Assembly (NCBI GenBank): GCA_022704185.1
Contig: JAKJGV010000008.1
Span: 1-41,161, forward strand
Length of the DNA: 41,161 bases
Origin: Verrucomicrobiota bacterium
GTDB taxonomy: Bacteria > Verrucomicrobiota > Kiritimatiellia > CAIQIC01 > JAGNIJ01
Direction of reading: 5' to 3'
Both the position numbers and the translations under genes were made by a program. Under the pieces are notes generated by a model. It made no database searches. It had not been told where the DNA came from and saw nothing but the letters and a program-made list of their open reading frames with translations. Positions 1-8,047 of the stretch are shown piece by piece; positions within the stretch are counted from its first letter, which is position 1; each line of letters opens with the position of its first letter.

Positions 1-345
1 CAGCGCCCGGTTGGACAGGAACGCGAACACCAGCAGCCACGGCCTCAGCGGCAACCCGATCATGCAGATCGGAAACGTCAGGTACTCGTCCGCCACGACG
101 CAGTGCGGATCCTTTTGCGCAAACCGTTTCTCCGCGATGTCGCAGACAGGAATCGCCACCACCGCCAGCAACGCCGCCGTAATAATCTGTTCCGGAACCC
201 GCAGCGCGGAGTTCGTGAAATAGACGATCACGATCCCCAGCAGCGTCCCCACCGTGCCCGGCGCAAAGGGACTGAAGCCGAGCCCGAATCCGGTGGCGAT
301 CCAGACCGCAACCCGTCGGCCCCATGATTGGATTCTATTCGTCAC
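1..345 (-). CDS. pgpA: Phosphatidylglycerophosphatase A, partial (3' end outside window)
   Basis: Reading the minus strand from a GTG at 345 gives 115 codons open to the window edge. Residues 18-33 carry the PgpA signature (GFGLGFSPFAPGT), and about 65 residues later comes DPHCVVADEYLTFPI, which matches the acidic 'DE' motif of the family, followed by a hydrophobic stretch. PgpA dephosphorylates phosphatidylglycerophosphate to phosphatidylglycerol at the inner membrane. The GTG start lies 8 bases upstream of the stop of the preceding gene, with a purine-rich GGGAAGAA just before it, so it should be translated by coupling as the last visible gene of the pyrK-pyrD operon. A GTG start and the missing C-terminus are the only uncertainties; the family call is firm. 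Confidence 0.85.
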   Translation of the reverse strand, partial: MTNRIQSWGRRVAVWIATGFGLGFSPFAPGTVGTLLGIVIVYFTNSALRVPEQIITAALLAVVAIPVCDIAEKRFAQKDPHCVVADEYLTFPICMIGLPLRPWLLVFAFLSNRAL

Positions 346-1930
346 AAATTCTTCCCAACCGGAAATGCACCAGCACATCTTCGCTTCGCGGCTCCGCGCG
401 GATTGCGCACTGGCCCAACGGTTCCAGCGCGTCTATCCATGCCTTCACTTCGTTGAGGCGCTGGCGCTGCATCATCGTCTTCTGCGCGTCCTCCACGAGG
501 AGCTTCAGCGAGTAAGCGGAAATCGCCAGACGCAAAGTCTTCGCGCCGCGCACCACATCCGTCCACACATACAAAGGCGTAGCTGCAAACGCGGGATCGA
601 GTTCCCAGCAGGGACGCGCGCCGCCGCCCGTCTTCTGCCTGCGAACCAGGTTCGACAAGGCCTCGGCGTTGCTGGAAAGGAGCATCCAGTCTCCGACAAC
701 CGCGTAGGCCGGCTTCTCTTCGAGGGGAAGATTCGAGTACAGCGTTCCCGCCGTTCCTTCGAAAACCACGACGTCGCCGGCGCCGGCTTCCAGTCGATGA
801 GGGATCAGTCCCCAGCGATGCCGCGCGTTCAGGCGATCCAGGATGCGTTGCACTCGCGCCGGCACCGACGCGGGATTCTTCAGCGGAATTCCGAGCAATA
901 CCGACGGCACCCGGATGCCCTTCAGGCTGCCTCCGTAGTCCCCACCCAGCATCGCCAGCGCCACCACGTCCGCGCCCTGCTCGCTGATGAACTCCCGGGC
1001 CATGAGAAGCCATGCATCCACATTCTTCCCGCCGGACACCGTGTCGAGCCAGTCCGGGGAAACAAGCGCAAGCGCGATTGGCGTGTCTCCGAGCACGGCG
1101 GACAAGCCCTGCTGCCGCGAAACGTCCCAGCCTCCGGCAGCCACATCTTCATGACGTTCCCATCGCAGTTGTCCCACCAGCGTGGTGGGCGTCAGCGCGC
1201 TGAACTCGTACGCGAAGGCCTGCGCAGCGGGTGTGCGCCAACCCATCAGCGAAGCGGCGTCCAGCCAGCCCCGGTCCGGGGTTTCAGTGTCGTCACGCCA
1301 TGCCGCCTGCACGGGAAAACCGGGGCGTTCAAAGAGGGAGGGCCTGATCCCGTCGAACGTATCCAGCACATCGCGCATCGTCTCGTGTCGCCACGATATG
1401 CACCCGATCAACATGCCCTCCACCAGCGCGAGCGTCAGCGTGTTCTCCGAGGAAAGCATCCGGCTGTCCACGATCCAGTACGTGCGGCCGCGATGGGATG
1501 GCCCGCGCGTGAATCCTTCGATCCGGTGCCACCCCAGGTTCCAGCGCAACCGCTGGCTGCGGCCACCCAGCCAGCTTGCCAGCACCCACACCGGCTCGCG
1601 GTCCGGACCCATTGCGGGAATGTACGCCAGCGTCGTGTCCGTCGAAGCCAGCTTCTCGAACCACGCCCGTGCTTCCGGATCCTCCGCGAGATCCCGGAGC
1701 GCGGAAGGTTTCACTCCCGCCGACATGAACAGGCTCATCGCCAGCGGATTGCGGTAGATATCATCCCAGCGTTCCGCGAGTTTCCGGTGCTGCGTGACAA
1801 ACGCGGCTTCGGCCGGGATCGCTTTGAAGAGAAGGCCCGGCGCATAGGGCACGTGAAACAGCCACCAGATCCCGGCGGCCATCGCGGCGAGGAGCAGGAC
1901 CCAAAACCACAGGGATCGCCGGCGCATCAT
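335..1930 (-). CDS. Membrane-anchored protein of unknown function (531 aa)
   Basis: I do not recognise a characterised family. The protein begins with two arginine-rich residues and one strong hydrophobic segment (about residues 7-24), an N-terminal anchor or uncleaved signal, followed by about 500 mostly soluble residues predicted to lie outside the cytoplasm. There are no obvious catalytic motifs; the overall look (alternating aromatic/aliphatic strands, repeated 'VVGDWMLLSSNAEAL' type phrases) is similar to large DUF3352-like envelope proteins, but that is only an impression. Its ATG overlaps the pyrD stop in an ATGA arrangement, and its own stop overlaps the pgpA start, so all four genes are probably co-translated. 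The second codon is also ATG, so translation could start one codon later. Confidence 0.75.
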   Translation of the reverse strand: MMRRRSLWFWVLLLAAMAAGIWWLFHVPYAPGLLFKAIPAEAAFVTQHRKLAERWDDIYRNPLAMSLFMSAGVKPSALRDLAEDPEARAWFEKLASTDTTLAYIPAMGPDREPVWVLASWLGGRSQRLRWNLGWHRIEGFTRGPSHRGRTYWIVDSRMLSSENTLTLALVEGMLIGCISWRHETMRDVLDTFDGIRPSLFERPGFPVQAAWRDDTETPDRGWLDAASLMGWRTPAAQAFAYEFSALTPTTLVGQLRWERHEDVAAGGWDVSRQQGLSAVLGDTPIALALVSPDWLDTVSGGKNVDAWLLMAREFISEQGADVVALAMLGGDYGGSLKGIRVPSVLLGIPLKNPASVPARVQRILDRLNARHRWGLIPHRLEAGAGDVVVFEGTAGTLYSNLPLEEKPAYAVVGDWMLLSSNAEALSNLVRRQKTGGGARPCWELDPAFAATPLYVWTDVVRGAKTLRLAISAYSLKLLVEDAQKTMMQRQRLNEVKAWIDALEPLGQCAIRAEPRSEDVLVHFRLGRICDE

Positions 1931-2841
1931 GTCTGAAGACTCCCCACCAGGTCTCTGACGCTTGCGAGATTATGGCGCGCCAGGTATGAGCGGAGTCCCT
2001 CGACCACTTCGAGCGCGGTGGAGGGCTGCGTGAAGTTGGCCGTACCCACGGCGACCGCCGTCGCGCCCGCGATGATGAACTCCAGGGCGTCCGTGGCCGA
2101 GTAGATGCCGCCGATGCCGACCACGGGGATTCGCACCGCCCGAGCCGCATCCCACACCTGCTTGACCGCCACGGGCTTGATCGCGGGCCCCGAGAGCCCG
2201 CCGGTCTTGTTGCCCAGGATGGGGCGGCGCGTCTCCGCGTCAATCGCCATGGCCGGGAGGGTGTTGATCAGCGAGATCGCATCGGCGCCGCATGCCTCGG
2301 CGGCCTTGGCGAAGTCCGCGATGTGCGCGTGGTCGGGGGCAAGCTTGGGGATCATCGGCCGTTTCGTCTTCCGTCGCACCGCGGCCACGACCCGGCGGAA
2401 CATCTCGATGTTGCTGCTGAACATGCAGCTGCCTTCCTTGATATTCGGGCAGGACACGTTGATCTCCAGTCCCGCGATCCCGTCGGTGGCATCGAAGCGT
2501 TCGGCCACCTGCTCGTACTCTTCGATCGTGCGGCCCCATATATTCACGATTACCGGCGTGTCGAAGCGGCGCAGAAAAGGGACGTACTCGCGGATGAACC
2601 CGTCCACCCCGGGATTCTGCAATCCGATGGCGTTGATCAAGCCGCTGGCCGTTTCCACCGTGCGTGGCGGCGGATTGCCTTTGACCGGATGCAGGGAGAT
2701 GCCCTTCACCACGATCGCGCCGAGCGCATTCAGGTCGATCAGGTCGGCGTACTCCGGACCGTATCCGAAGGTTCCCGACGCCGTCATCACCGGGTTCTTC
2801 ATCCGGATGCCGCCAAGATCCACTGACATGTCAGGCTTCAC
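1927..2841 (-). CDS. pyrD: Dihydroorotate dehydrogenase B, catalytic subunit
   Basis: This 304-aa protein is the FMN-binding subunit of the class 1B enzyme that oxidises dihydroorotate to orotate in pyrimidine synthesis, passing electrons to PyrK. Visible family features are the N-terminal ASGTFGYG, the VVKG lysine near residue 46, the NVSCPN motif with the catalytic cysteine at 131 (class 1 enzymes use Cys, class 2 Ser), IPKLAPD near 165, INTLPAMAID near 192, and the phosphate-binding VGIGGI (241-246) and AVGTANF segments. Length is normal for the family. The start overlaps the pyrK stop by four bases and the stop overlaps the next ATG, which indicates tight translational coupling. The cytosolic pyrK-pyrD pair implies NAD-linked rather than quinone-linked orotate formation. 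Confidence 0.95.
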   Translation of the reverse strand: MKPDMSVDLGGIRMKNPVMTASGTFGYGPEYADLIDLNALGAIVVKGISLHPVKGNPPPRTVETASGLINAIGLQNPGVDGFIREYVPFLRRFDTPVIVNIWGRTIEEYEQVAERFDATDGIAGLEINVSCPNIKEGSCMFSSNIEMFRRVVAAVRRKTKRPMIPKLAPDHAHIADFAKAAEACGADAISLINTLPAMAIDAETRRPILGNKTGGLSGPAIKPVAVKQVWDAARAVRIPVVGIGGIYSATDALEFIIAGATAVAVGTANFTQPSTALEVVEGLRSYLARHNLASVRDLVGSLQT

Positions 2842-3680
2842 ATCTTCACCGGGGCATTTGGGGTTGAGGCTGGTTTCGAGTTCCCGGCTTCAACATCTTC
2901 ATCCCACACGATTTCCCGCGCCTCGAACACGGGGCCTTCCTTGCAGCAGCGTTTCCACTGCCAGGAGCCTTCTTCCTGCCGTATCTTCTGAACGCAGGTC
3001 AGGCAGGCTCCTACTCCGCAACCCATATTTCGATCCATCGAGAGCCACGCCTTCCAGCCGCCGCGGATGGCCCGCTCTCCAACGGCTTGAAGCATACCGT
3101 TCGGCCCGCAGGCGAAGAATTCCGGCGTTCGGTCCTTGCCTTCAGCGGACAGCCAGGCGTCGAGCGGCTCGGTGACCAGGCCTTTGTATCCCGATGTTCC
3201 ATCTTCCGTCGCGGTGTGAAGATCCCAGCCCAGGCCCGTGAATTCGTCCGCGCACAGGATATCCTGCGCGCTTCGTCCACCGAAGAAGGCCACCCCTTTC
3301 TGCGTCGCATTTCTTGCCAGCAAGTAGAGGGCCGCCATCCCGTAACCGCCGGCGACAAGCACAGGAACGTGTTCCGCGGCCGGCTCGGGGAATCCGTGGC
3401 CGAGCGGGCCGAGCAGGCTGATCGAGTCGCCCGGCTGGAGATGCGTCAGGGTCGCCGTGCCGCGCCCCACGTTCTTATAGAGAATCGAGAGCGAGGATCC
3501 TTCCGTCTTGTACACGCTGAAGGGACGGCGAAGCAGGGCCGTTTCGTAGTGGGGCACGCGGACGTGGACGAACTGTCCCGGCTGAACCGCGGGCGAGATT
3601 GCCGGCGCGGCGAGCTTGAGGAGGCGGTATCCGCCGCCGATCTCGCGGTGATCAAGCACTCTGGCTTCTTCGAGTTTCAT
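2838..3680 (-). CDS. pyrK: Dihydroorotate dehydrogenase B, electron-transfer subunit
   Basis: A 280-aa iron-sulfur flavoprotein that moves electrons from PyrD to NAD+. It shows the ferredoxin-reductase fold in order: an FAD-binding barrel with RRPFSVY, a GRGT.L motif, an NAD-binding half with VAGGYGMAALYLLA and FACGPNGML, and a C-terminal [2Fe-2S] cluster with C-x4-C-x2-C (MGCGVGACLTC) and a fourth cysteine in CCKEG. The frame stays open upstream to about 3803, but those 41 extra residues look random (Cys/Pro/Ser-rich) and family members begin at a sequence like MKLEEARVL, so I place the start at 3680. The stop overlaps pyrD in an ATGA junction. It is the first gene of the operon. Confidence 0.93.
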   Translation of the reverse strand: MKLEEARVLDHREIGGGYRLLKLAAPAISPAVQPGQFVHVRVPHYETALLRRPFSVYKTEGSSLSILYKNVGRGTATLTHLQPGDSISLLGPLGHGFPEPAAEHVPVLVAGGYGMAALYLLARNATQKGVAFFGGRSAQDILCADEFTGLGWDLHTATEDGTSGYKGLVTEPLDAWLSAEGKDRTPEFFACGPNGMLQAVGERAIRGGWKAWLSMDRNMGCGVGACLTCVQKIRQEEGSWQWKRCCKEGPVFEAREIVWDEDVEAGNSKPASTPNAPVKM

Positions 3681-3938
3681 GCCTTCGGAATTCAGGCAGC
3701 AGAGTGTGCTGGCTTTTGGCCGAAGCGTCAAATCCGAATCGGCGTTGTTGAATGGCGCAAGGCATGTCGTCCACGACCCGGGGGACCTTGTTTCCTTGCA
3801 CACAACTCTTCGGATATCGCCCCTCTTCCCCGGCTCTCTTTTTCAGCTCTGTTTGCCGGCTCCTCTTTTGTCAGTCCTCTTTGATGATCTCGTAAAGTGT
3901 CGGACCATACCGCGCGGCCTTCTCCCCGGACATCTCGG
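3681..3938. other. Intergenic segment upstream of pyrK
   Basis: No gene is supported here. The plus strand has a pyrimidine-rich tract at about 3817-3884, so a pyrK transcript starting upstream would carry a purine-rich leader. Within it GAGCCGG occurs twice in direct orientation on the minus strand. No convincing promoter pair or riboswitch was found. Confidence 0.5.
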
Positions 3939-4106
3939 CGCGCGAATCAGACGCTCGCGTCAGGCGTTCGCATCACGTGTTGGCATCAGGAGTTTGCGTC
4001 AGGCGTTCGCATCAGGGGTTCGCGTCAGGCGCTCGCATCAGGAATTCGCGCCATGAATTCGCCCAGGTGTTGGCATCAGGTGTTCGCATCACACGCTCGA
4101 ATCAGG
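3939..4106. repeat. Thirteen degenerate 13-bp tandem repeats
   Basis: From 3939 the sequence falls into consecutive 13-base units with consensus CGTTCGC(A/G)TCAGG. Thirteen units can be laid end to end; only the ninth of the last twelve is one base short. Positions 5-13 of the unit (CGCRTCAGG) are well conserved while the first two bases vary (cg, tg, ag, gg, aa). The array ends 42 bases before a 40-bp palindrome and 127 bases before the PaaX-like gene. A 13-bp period is neither codon-based nor a whole number of helical turns. There are no spacers, so it is not a CRISPR array. Confidence 0.9.
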
Positions 4107-4148
4107 CCCCTCCCTCACCACGTATCCATCCCTCATATCACTTTTCTA

Positions 4149-4188
4149 TGTGACGCTCACAGTTGCGGCCGCAACTGTGAACGTCACA
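4149..4188. promoter_or_regulatory. 40-bp near-perfect palindrome, probable operator
   Basis: The 40 bases read the same on both strands except for one mismatched pair. The outer arms are TGTGACGCTCACA and TGTGAACGTCACA, each itself a TGTGA-N3-TCACA inverted repeat, and they flank the core GTTGCGGCCGCAAC. The site lies 45 bases upstream of the chosen start of the PaaX-like gene. Such nested symmetry suits a dimer-of-dimers binding site. TGTGA/TCACA resembles CRP/FNR-family half sites, but the 3-base spacing is shorter than the CRP N6 spacing. An RNA hairpin role is possible; no T-run follows on either strand. Confidence 0.75.
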
Positions 4189-4233
4189 TTGTTATTGATC
4201 CTTTCACACCGTACCCGTATCTTCCGCCACTCC

Positions 4234-5049
4234 ATGAACAAACCTTCTTTCTTCTATCATCCGGATATTTCACCCACGGTCGCCGCCCGGCGTGCAGGCG
4301 AAATGCTGGTCGATCTTCTTGTTCTCTACGGCGGGCTGTTGACCCGGCAAAGATGCGCCTACACATGGCCGTTCCTGTTCAAGTCAAACCCCGCCTACCG
4401 ATCCGCCGTCTATCGACTGCACAAGGCGGGGGTTGTTACGCGTCGCTCCCACAAGGGTGGACCAAGAACGCTGCGGGTGTCGGAAGGCAAGATGACCGAT
4501 CCGGCGCTTCATCCCCAAAAACGGTGGAATGCGAAGTGGGATGGGATATGGCGTGTGCTTGTCTATGACATACCCGAGAAAGAACGCACCTTCCGGATCG
4601 GACTGTGCCGGTACCTTCACAAACTGCGGCTGGGTTGCCTGCAGCAAAGCGTCTGGGTCACGCCACGCGATATACGGCCCGAGTATGACGATCTGCTCAA
4701 GGCCCTGGATATCCAGTACGATTCCTACCTGTTCGATGCCCGCACTGTCCTCGGTCGCAAGGCCCAGGATATCGTCGGAGACGCATGGAACTTCCGCGAA
4801 ATACAGCGTCGCCAATCGTGGTTCGTGGAAAAGTGCTCGTCCCAAGTTCGCCGCATTCAATCGCAGGCATTGTCACAAAGGGAAATCGAACAGCTGGCGC
4901 GCGAGGAAGCGTTCTCCTACCTCTCCGTCATGGAAAAAGATCCCCTCCTGCCGCGCACGCTCTGGCCGAAAGGCTATCGGGGAGAGAGCGCGTACGAACA
5001 CCACTTGGCCTTTGTCGCCACAGTGAAGGAATGCCTGAGCCGCCTGTAA
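4234..5049 (+). CDS. PaaX-type regulator with Cas2-like central domain
   Basis: A 271-aa protein with the PaaX layout. Residues about 1-75 form a winged-helix-like region (AAYRLHKAG-type 'SAVYRLHKAGVV' helix, then a basic wing). Residues about 102-175 match the PaaX middle domain, which has the ferredoxin-like fold of Cas2: WRVLVYDIPE with the Cas2-position aspartate, then LGCLQQSVWVTP. The C-terminus has the DPLLPRTLWP phrase usual in PaaX relatives. PaaX itself represses phenylacetate catabolism, but no paa genes are nearby, so the ligand and targets are unknown. The frame is open from 4150, but that ATG lies inside the palindrome; 4234 gives the family-like N-terminus, though without a strong Shine-Dalgarno. 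It stands alone, convergent with thiL. Confidence 0.8.
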   Translation: MNKPSFFYHPDISPTVAARRAGEMLVDLLVLYGGLLTRQRCAYTWPFLFKSNPAYRSAVYRLHKAGVVTRRSHKGGPRTLRVSEGKMTDPALHPQKRWNAKWDGIWRVLVYDIPEKERTFRIGLCRYLHKLRLGCLQQSVWVTPRDIRPEYDDLLKALDIQYDSYLFDARTVLGRKAQDIVGDAWNFREIQRRQSWFVEKCSSQVRRIQSQALSQREIEQLAREEAFSYLSVMEKDPLLPRTLWPKGYRGESAYEHHLAFVATVKECLSRL

Positions 5050-5056
5050 TCGCGCC

Positions 5057-5995
5057 TCAGCGGGAACGGAAGTGCTCGTAGCCGTCCGCATCCAAATCCA
5101 GCCGGCGCTCGCACTGCAAAAGGGTCAATCGCCCCCTCTCCTCCGTCACGCGACCGATTTCGGTGCAGGGGAGCTTGAACCGTTTGCGCCAGGCATCGGC
5201 AAATGCGCCCGCTTGATCCGGCATCACACAAAACAGCAACTCGAAATCCTCTCCGTCATGCAACGCCCGAGCCAACGCGGAATCGCGACCCGTAAGCGAG
5301 CGGGCCGCGTCGGAGACAGGAATCGTTTCGCCCAGGATCTCCGCGCCCACATGGCTCTCTTCGATGATGTGGCGCAGATCGGCAATCAGCCCGTCGCTGA
5401 CATCAATCATCGCGGTCACGAACCCCGACTCTCCGAGCCAGCGCCCTTCCGCGACGCGCGGCTCGAAATCAAGATGCTTCCCCGCGAGACTCCCTCCGAG
5501 CGAGCCGGTCACGAAGATACGGTCTCCCGGCCGCGCACCCGAACGCCGCACCGCTTTTCCAGCCGCAACCCACCCCACCCCGAACACGTGCAACTCCAAT
5601 AAGGGCCCGCCCGCCGTGTCCCCCCCGACGATCCGAAGCCCATGCGCCCCGGCCAATCTCTGCGCGCCCAGATAGACGGATTCCAGTCGCTCCATCTCCG
5701 TTGACGCAGGGGCCACCACATCCACCAGCGCCCACGCGGGCACCCCCCCCATGGCGGCGAAATCGCTCAGCACGCGGCCGACCGCCTTGTGCCCGATGCG
5801 CAAGGGCTCCGTATCCGGCAGGAAGTGAATTCCCTCCACCACGGCATCCGAGGTCAGCAGGCCATCCCTGTCCCCGTCCATTGGAATCACCGCGGTGTCG
5901 TCACCGATTCCGACCACTCCCTCCGGCGGTTCGCCGAGCACCCGCGCGAGGCGACGGATCACCTCCCGCTCCCCGAGTTCCCGAAGCGTCGTCAT
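5057..5995 (-). CDS. thiL: Thiamine-monophosphate kinase
   Basis: A 312-aa enzyme that phosphorylates thiamine monophosphate to the active diphosphate with ATP. Family motifs in order: VGIGDDTAVI and SDAVVEGIHF (metal/ATP-binding acidic residues), SDFAAMGG, the GGDTAGG loop, MIDVSDGLIADL, and HDGEDFELLF near the C-terminus. The frame is open 27 codons further upstream, but that part is Arg-rich and overlaps mtnA; MTTLRELGER is the normal start. It is the last gene of a minus-strand run (glycosyltransferase, CPBP protease, mtnA, thiL) with gaps of 17-31 bases. Its stop lies 7 bases from the convergent PaaX-like gene. Confidence 0.93.
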   Translation of the reverse strand: MTTLRELGEREVIRRLARVLGEPPEGVVGIGDDTAVIPMDGDRDGLLTSDAVVEGIHFLPDTEPLRIGHKAVGRVLSDFAAMGGVPAWALVDVVAPASTEMERLESVYLGAQRLAGAHGLRIVGGDTAGGPLLELHVFGVGWVAAGKAVRRSGARPGDRIFVTGSLGGSLAGKHLDFEPRVAEGRWLGESGFVTAMIDVSDGLIADLRHIIEESHVGAEILGETIPVSDAARSLTGRDSALARALHDGEDFELLFCVMPDQAGAFADAWRKRFKLPCTEIGRVTEERGRLTLLQCERRLDLDADGYEHFRSR

Positions 5996-6012
5996 CCCTC
6001 TTGCCCTCCGAC

Positions 6013-7077
6013 TCACGAACCCACGATCCCGCGCAGCCCGTCCGCGAAAGGCGGCCGGACCACCCCTTTCTCGCACACGATCGCGGCGATCAGCTCCGCA
6101 GGCGTCACATCGAACGCGGGCGCATACACCTTGACGTCCAGCGGCGCCGTCAGCTTGCCGAAGCCGCAGATCACCTCGTTCGCGTCGCGATGCTCGATCG
6201 GGATTTCATCGCCCGACTTCCGCGCAAGATCGAACGTGCTGGTCGGCGCGAGTACGTAGAAAGGGATGTCGTGCGCGCGCGCCGCCAGCGCGAGCGAGTA
6301 CGTCCCGATCTTGTTTGCCGTATCGCCGTTCGCCGCGATGCGATCGGCGCCGACCATCACGCAGTCCACGCGGCCTTCCTTCATCACCTGCGCGGCGACG
6401 CTGTCGCAAATCAGCGTGACGTCAACCCCGTTCTCCAGGAGTTCCCAGGCCGTCAGCCGGGACCCCTGCAACAGGGGCCTCGTTTCATCCGCGAACACGC
6501 GGATATCCATCCCCCGCTCATGCGCGACATAAACGGGCGCCAGCGCCGTGCCATACTCGGCCGTCGCGAGCCCGCCCGCGTTGCAGTGGGTCAGCACCGT
6601 AAATCCGTCCTCCAGCAAGGCCACCCCGTGTTCGCCGATCGCGCGGCACATGCGCGCGTCCTCGTCGCGGATCGCGATCGCCTCCGACGCCAGCCGTTGC
6701 TTCAACTCCGCGGGTGACAACGCGGCCGATTGCGCAGCCACCCGCTTCATGCGCTCCAGCGCCCAGAAGAGATTGGCTGCGGTGGGGCGCGATGTCCCGA
6801 GGTAGTCGGCCGCCTCCTGGACCGCGTGAACGATGTCGCGGCTTTCATCGGCCGAAATCGCCTGGACCGCCGTCACGATCCCCATCGCTCCCGCGACGCC
6901 GATCGCCGGCGCGCCGCGAATGCGCAGCGCCTTGATGGCGGACCACACCTCGCGCACGTCCGCCGTTTCCATGTACACGAGTTCCTCGGGCAGCCGCGAC
7001 TGGTCAATCATCCTCACGCGCCCCGGGATCGGCTTCCCGGGCGTGTCGGGTTTCCACTCAATGGTTGTCAGATGCAT
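6013..7077 (-). CDS. mtnA: S-methyl-5-thioribose-1-phosphate isomerase
   Basis: A 354-aa enzyme of the methionine salvage pathway that isomerises 5-methylthioribose-1-phosphate to the ribulose form. Visible are RGAPAIG (54-60), the catalytic cysteine in THCNAGG (Cys165), ADETRPLLQGSRLTAWEL (196-213), the catalytic aspartate in MVGADRIAANGD (Asp245), and the C-terminal GDEIPIEHRDANEV. These separate true MtnA from eIF2B-like relatives. No other mtn genes are in the window; the link with the methionine/cysteine genes further along is by pathway only. It lies between the CPBP protease and thiL with short gaps, so it is probably in one transcript with them. Confidence 0.93.
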   Translation of the reverse strand: MHLTTIEWKPDTPGKPIPGRVRMIDQSRLPEELVYMETADVREVWSAIKALRIRGAPAIGVAGAMGIVTAVQAISADESRDIVHAVQEAADYLGTSRPTAANLFWALERMKRVAAQSAALSPAELKQRLASEAIAIRDEDARMCRAIGEHGVALLEDGFTVLTHCNAGGLATAEYGTALAPVYVAHERGMDIRVFADETRPLLQGSRLTAWELLENGVDVTLICDSVAAQVMKEGRVDCVMVGADRIAANGDTANKIGTYSLALAARAHDIPFYVLAPTSTFDLARKSGDEIPIEHRDANEVICGFGKLTAPLDVKVYAPAFDVTPAELIAAIVCEKGVVRPPFADGLRGIVGS

Positions 7078-7108
7078 GGGGACATCCTCTCGCGCACGTC
7101 ATCTCCTC

Positions 7109-8023
7109 TCAGCCGGACGGTCGAAGCACCGCAAGCAGAACCAGGTTCACCGTGTTGAACAGGCCGTGCATCACCACCGGCACCAACAGGGAGCCGGAAT
7201 AAATATACCCGATGCTGAACGCCACCGCGACGATGAACAGCGGCACGAGCGAGGGCACATGAAAGTGAATCGCGGCAAAAACCGCGGCCATGATCACCAC
7301 CGCACCGGTCACACCCCTTTGCCGGGCGAGCACCGGGAGCGCGATTCCCCGGAAGAGCACTTCCTCGAACAGCGGCGCCACCACCGCCGCAAGCAGGACC
7401 ATGTAAGCGCGGAGCCACAAGGAGCTTTCCGACGCGAACACCGTCACCACCTCCTGGGGCAGCGGCTCGTATCCGGCGGACCGCAGGCCGACCTGGTAGA
7501 GCATGGTGTAGAACCAGAGGAGCGGAAGCATCGCCAGGTAGAGCAGCACGGCCGTCCCCACCTGCCCGCCGATTCGACCGGAATCCAGTCCAAAGGTCTC
7601 GGACCAAGAAAGGCGCTGGCGCCGGAGAGACGCGACGACATACGCAAGTCCTGCCACATGAAACAGCAGGCTCTGAAGCACGACCCAGATCACGCCCAGC
7701 GATTCCGTATCGCCGCCCAACACGTGCTGCGCGAGCGAAACAAGGACGTAAAGCAGCGTCAGGAAGAGGAGCAGCCGCATCGCTTCGCCGGAACTCCACG
7801 GCCGTTGTTCCAGGCTCTGCACCCGCTCGCTCCAGCGGATCGGCCGGAAAAAGAAACGGATGGCCAGCGCGACGTTGACGACCAGCCCGATCACGATCAG
7901 CACCGCGTACGCCAGCCCGACGATCCACGCATGTTCCGGCAAGCCTTCCATGAAGGACCCGCCCGGCGCGGACGAAACCGCAACGGGAAATGGATGCATG
8001 ACGTGGCGAAAGAACTCGTTCAC
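7109..8023 (-). CDS. CPBP-family intramembrane metalloprotease
   Basis: A 304-aa polytopic membrane protein with the three CPBP/Abi motifs: EEVLFRG (Glu220, Glu221, Arg225), FAAIHFH (His253) and MHGLFN (His286, Asn290). About seven or eight hydrophobic segments are visible. Such proteins are Rce1-like proteases; in bacteria their substrates are mostly unknown and some give bacteriocin self-immunity. The start is GTG at 8023, and an ATG 8 codons inside (7999) is an alternative. It sits between the glycosyltransferase and mtnA in a tight minus-strand run. Family assignment is firm, substrate unknown. Confidence 0.88.
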   Translation of the reverse strand: MNEFFRHVMHPFPVAVSSAPGGSFMEGLPEHAWIVGLAYAVLIVIGLVVNVALAIRFFFRPIRWSERVQSLEQRPWSSGEAMRLLLFLTLLYVLVSLAQHVLGGDTESLGVIWVVLQSLLFHVAGLAYVVASLRRQRLSWSETFGLDSGRIGGQVGTAVLLYLAMLPLLWFYTMLYQVGLRSAGYEPLPQEVVTVFASESSLWLRAYMVLLAAVVAPLFEEVLFRGIALPVLARQRGVTGAVVIMAAVFAAIHFHVPSLVPLFIVAVAFSIGYIYSGSLLVPVVMHGLFNTVNLVLLAVLRPSG

Positions 8024-8047
8024 ATGTCAATCCTGCGTCGCAACCGG

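Noticed and set aside
3939-4106. Short-period array as a CRISPR array beside a Cas2-like protein
   Set aside because: Units are 13 bp and contiguous with no spacers, and no cas1 or other cas gene is present; the Cas2 resemblance is the PaaX middle domain.
4150-4233. Upstream start of the PaaX-like gene at 4150
   Set aside because: The ATG is inside the palindrome and adds a non-family N-terminus; 4234 fits the family better.
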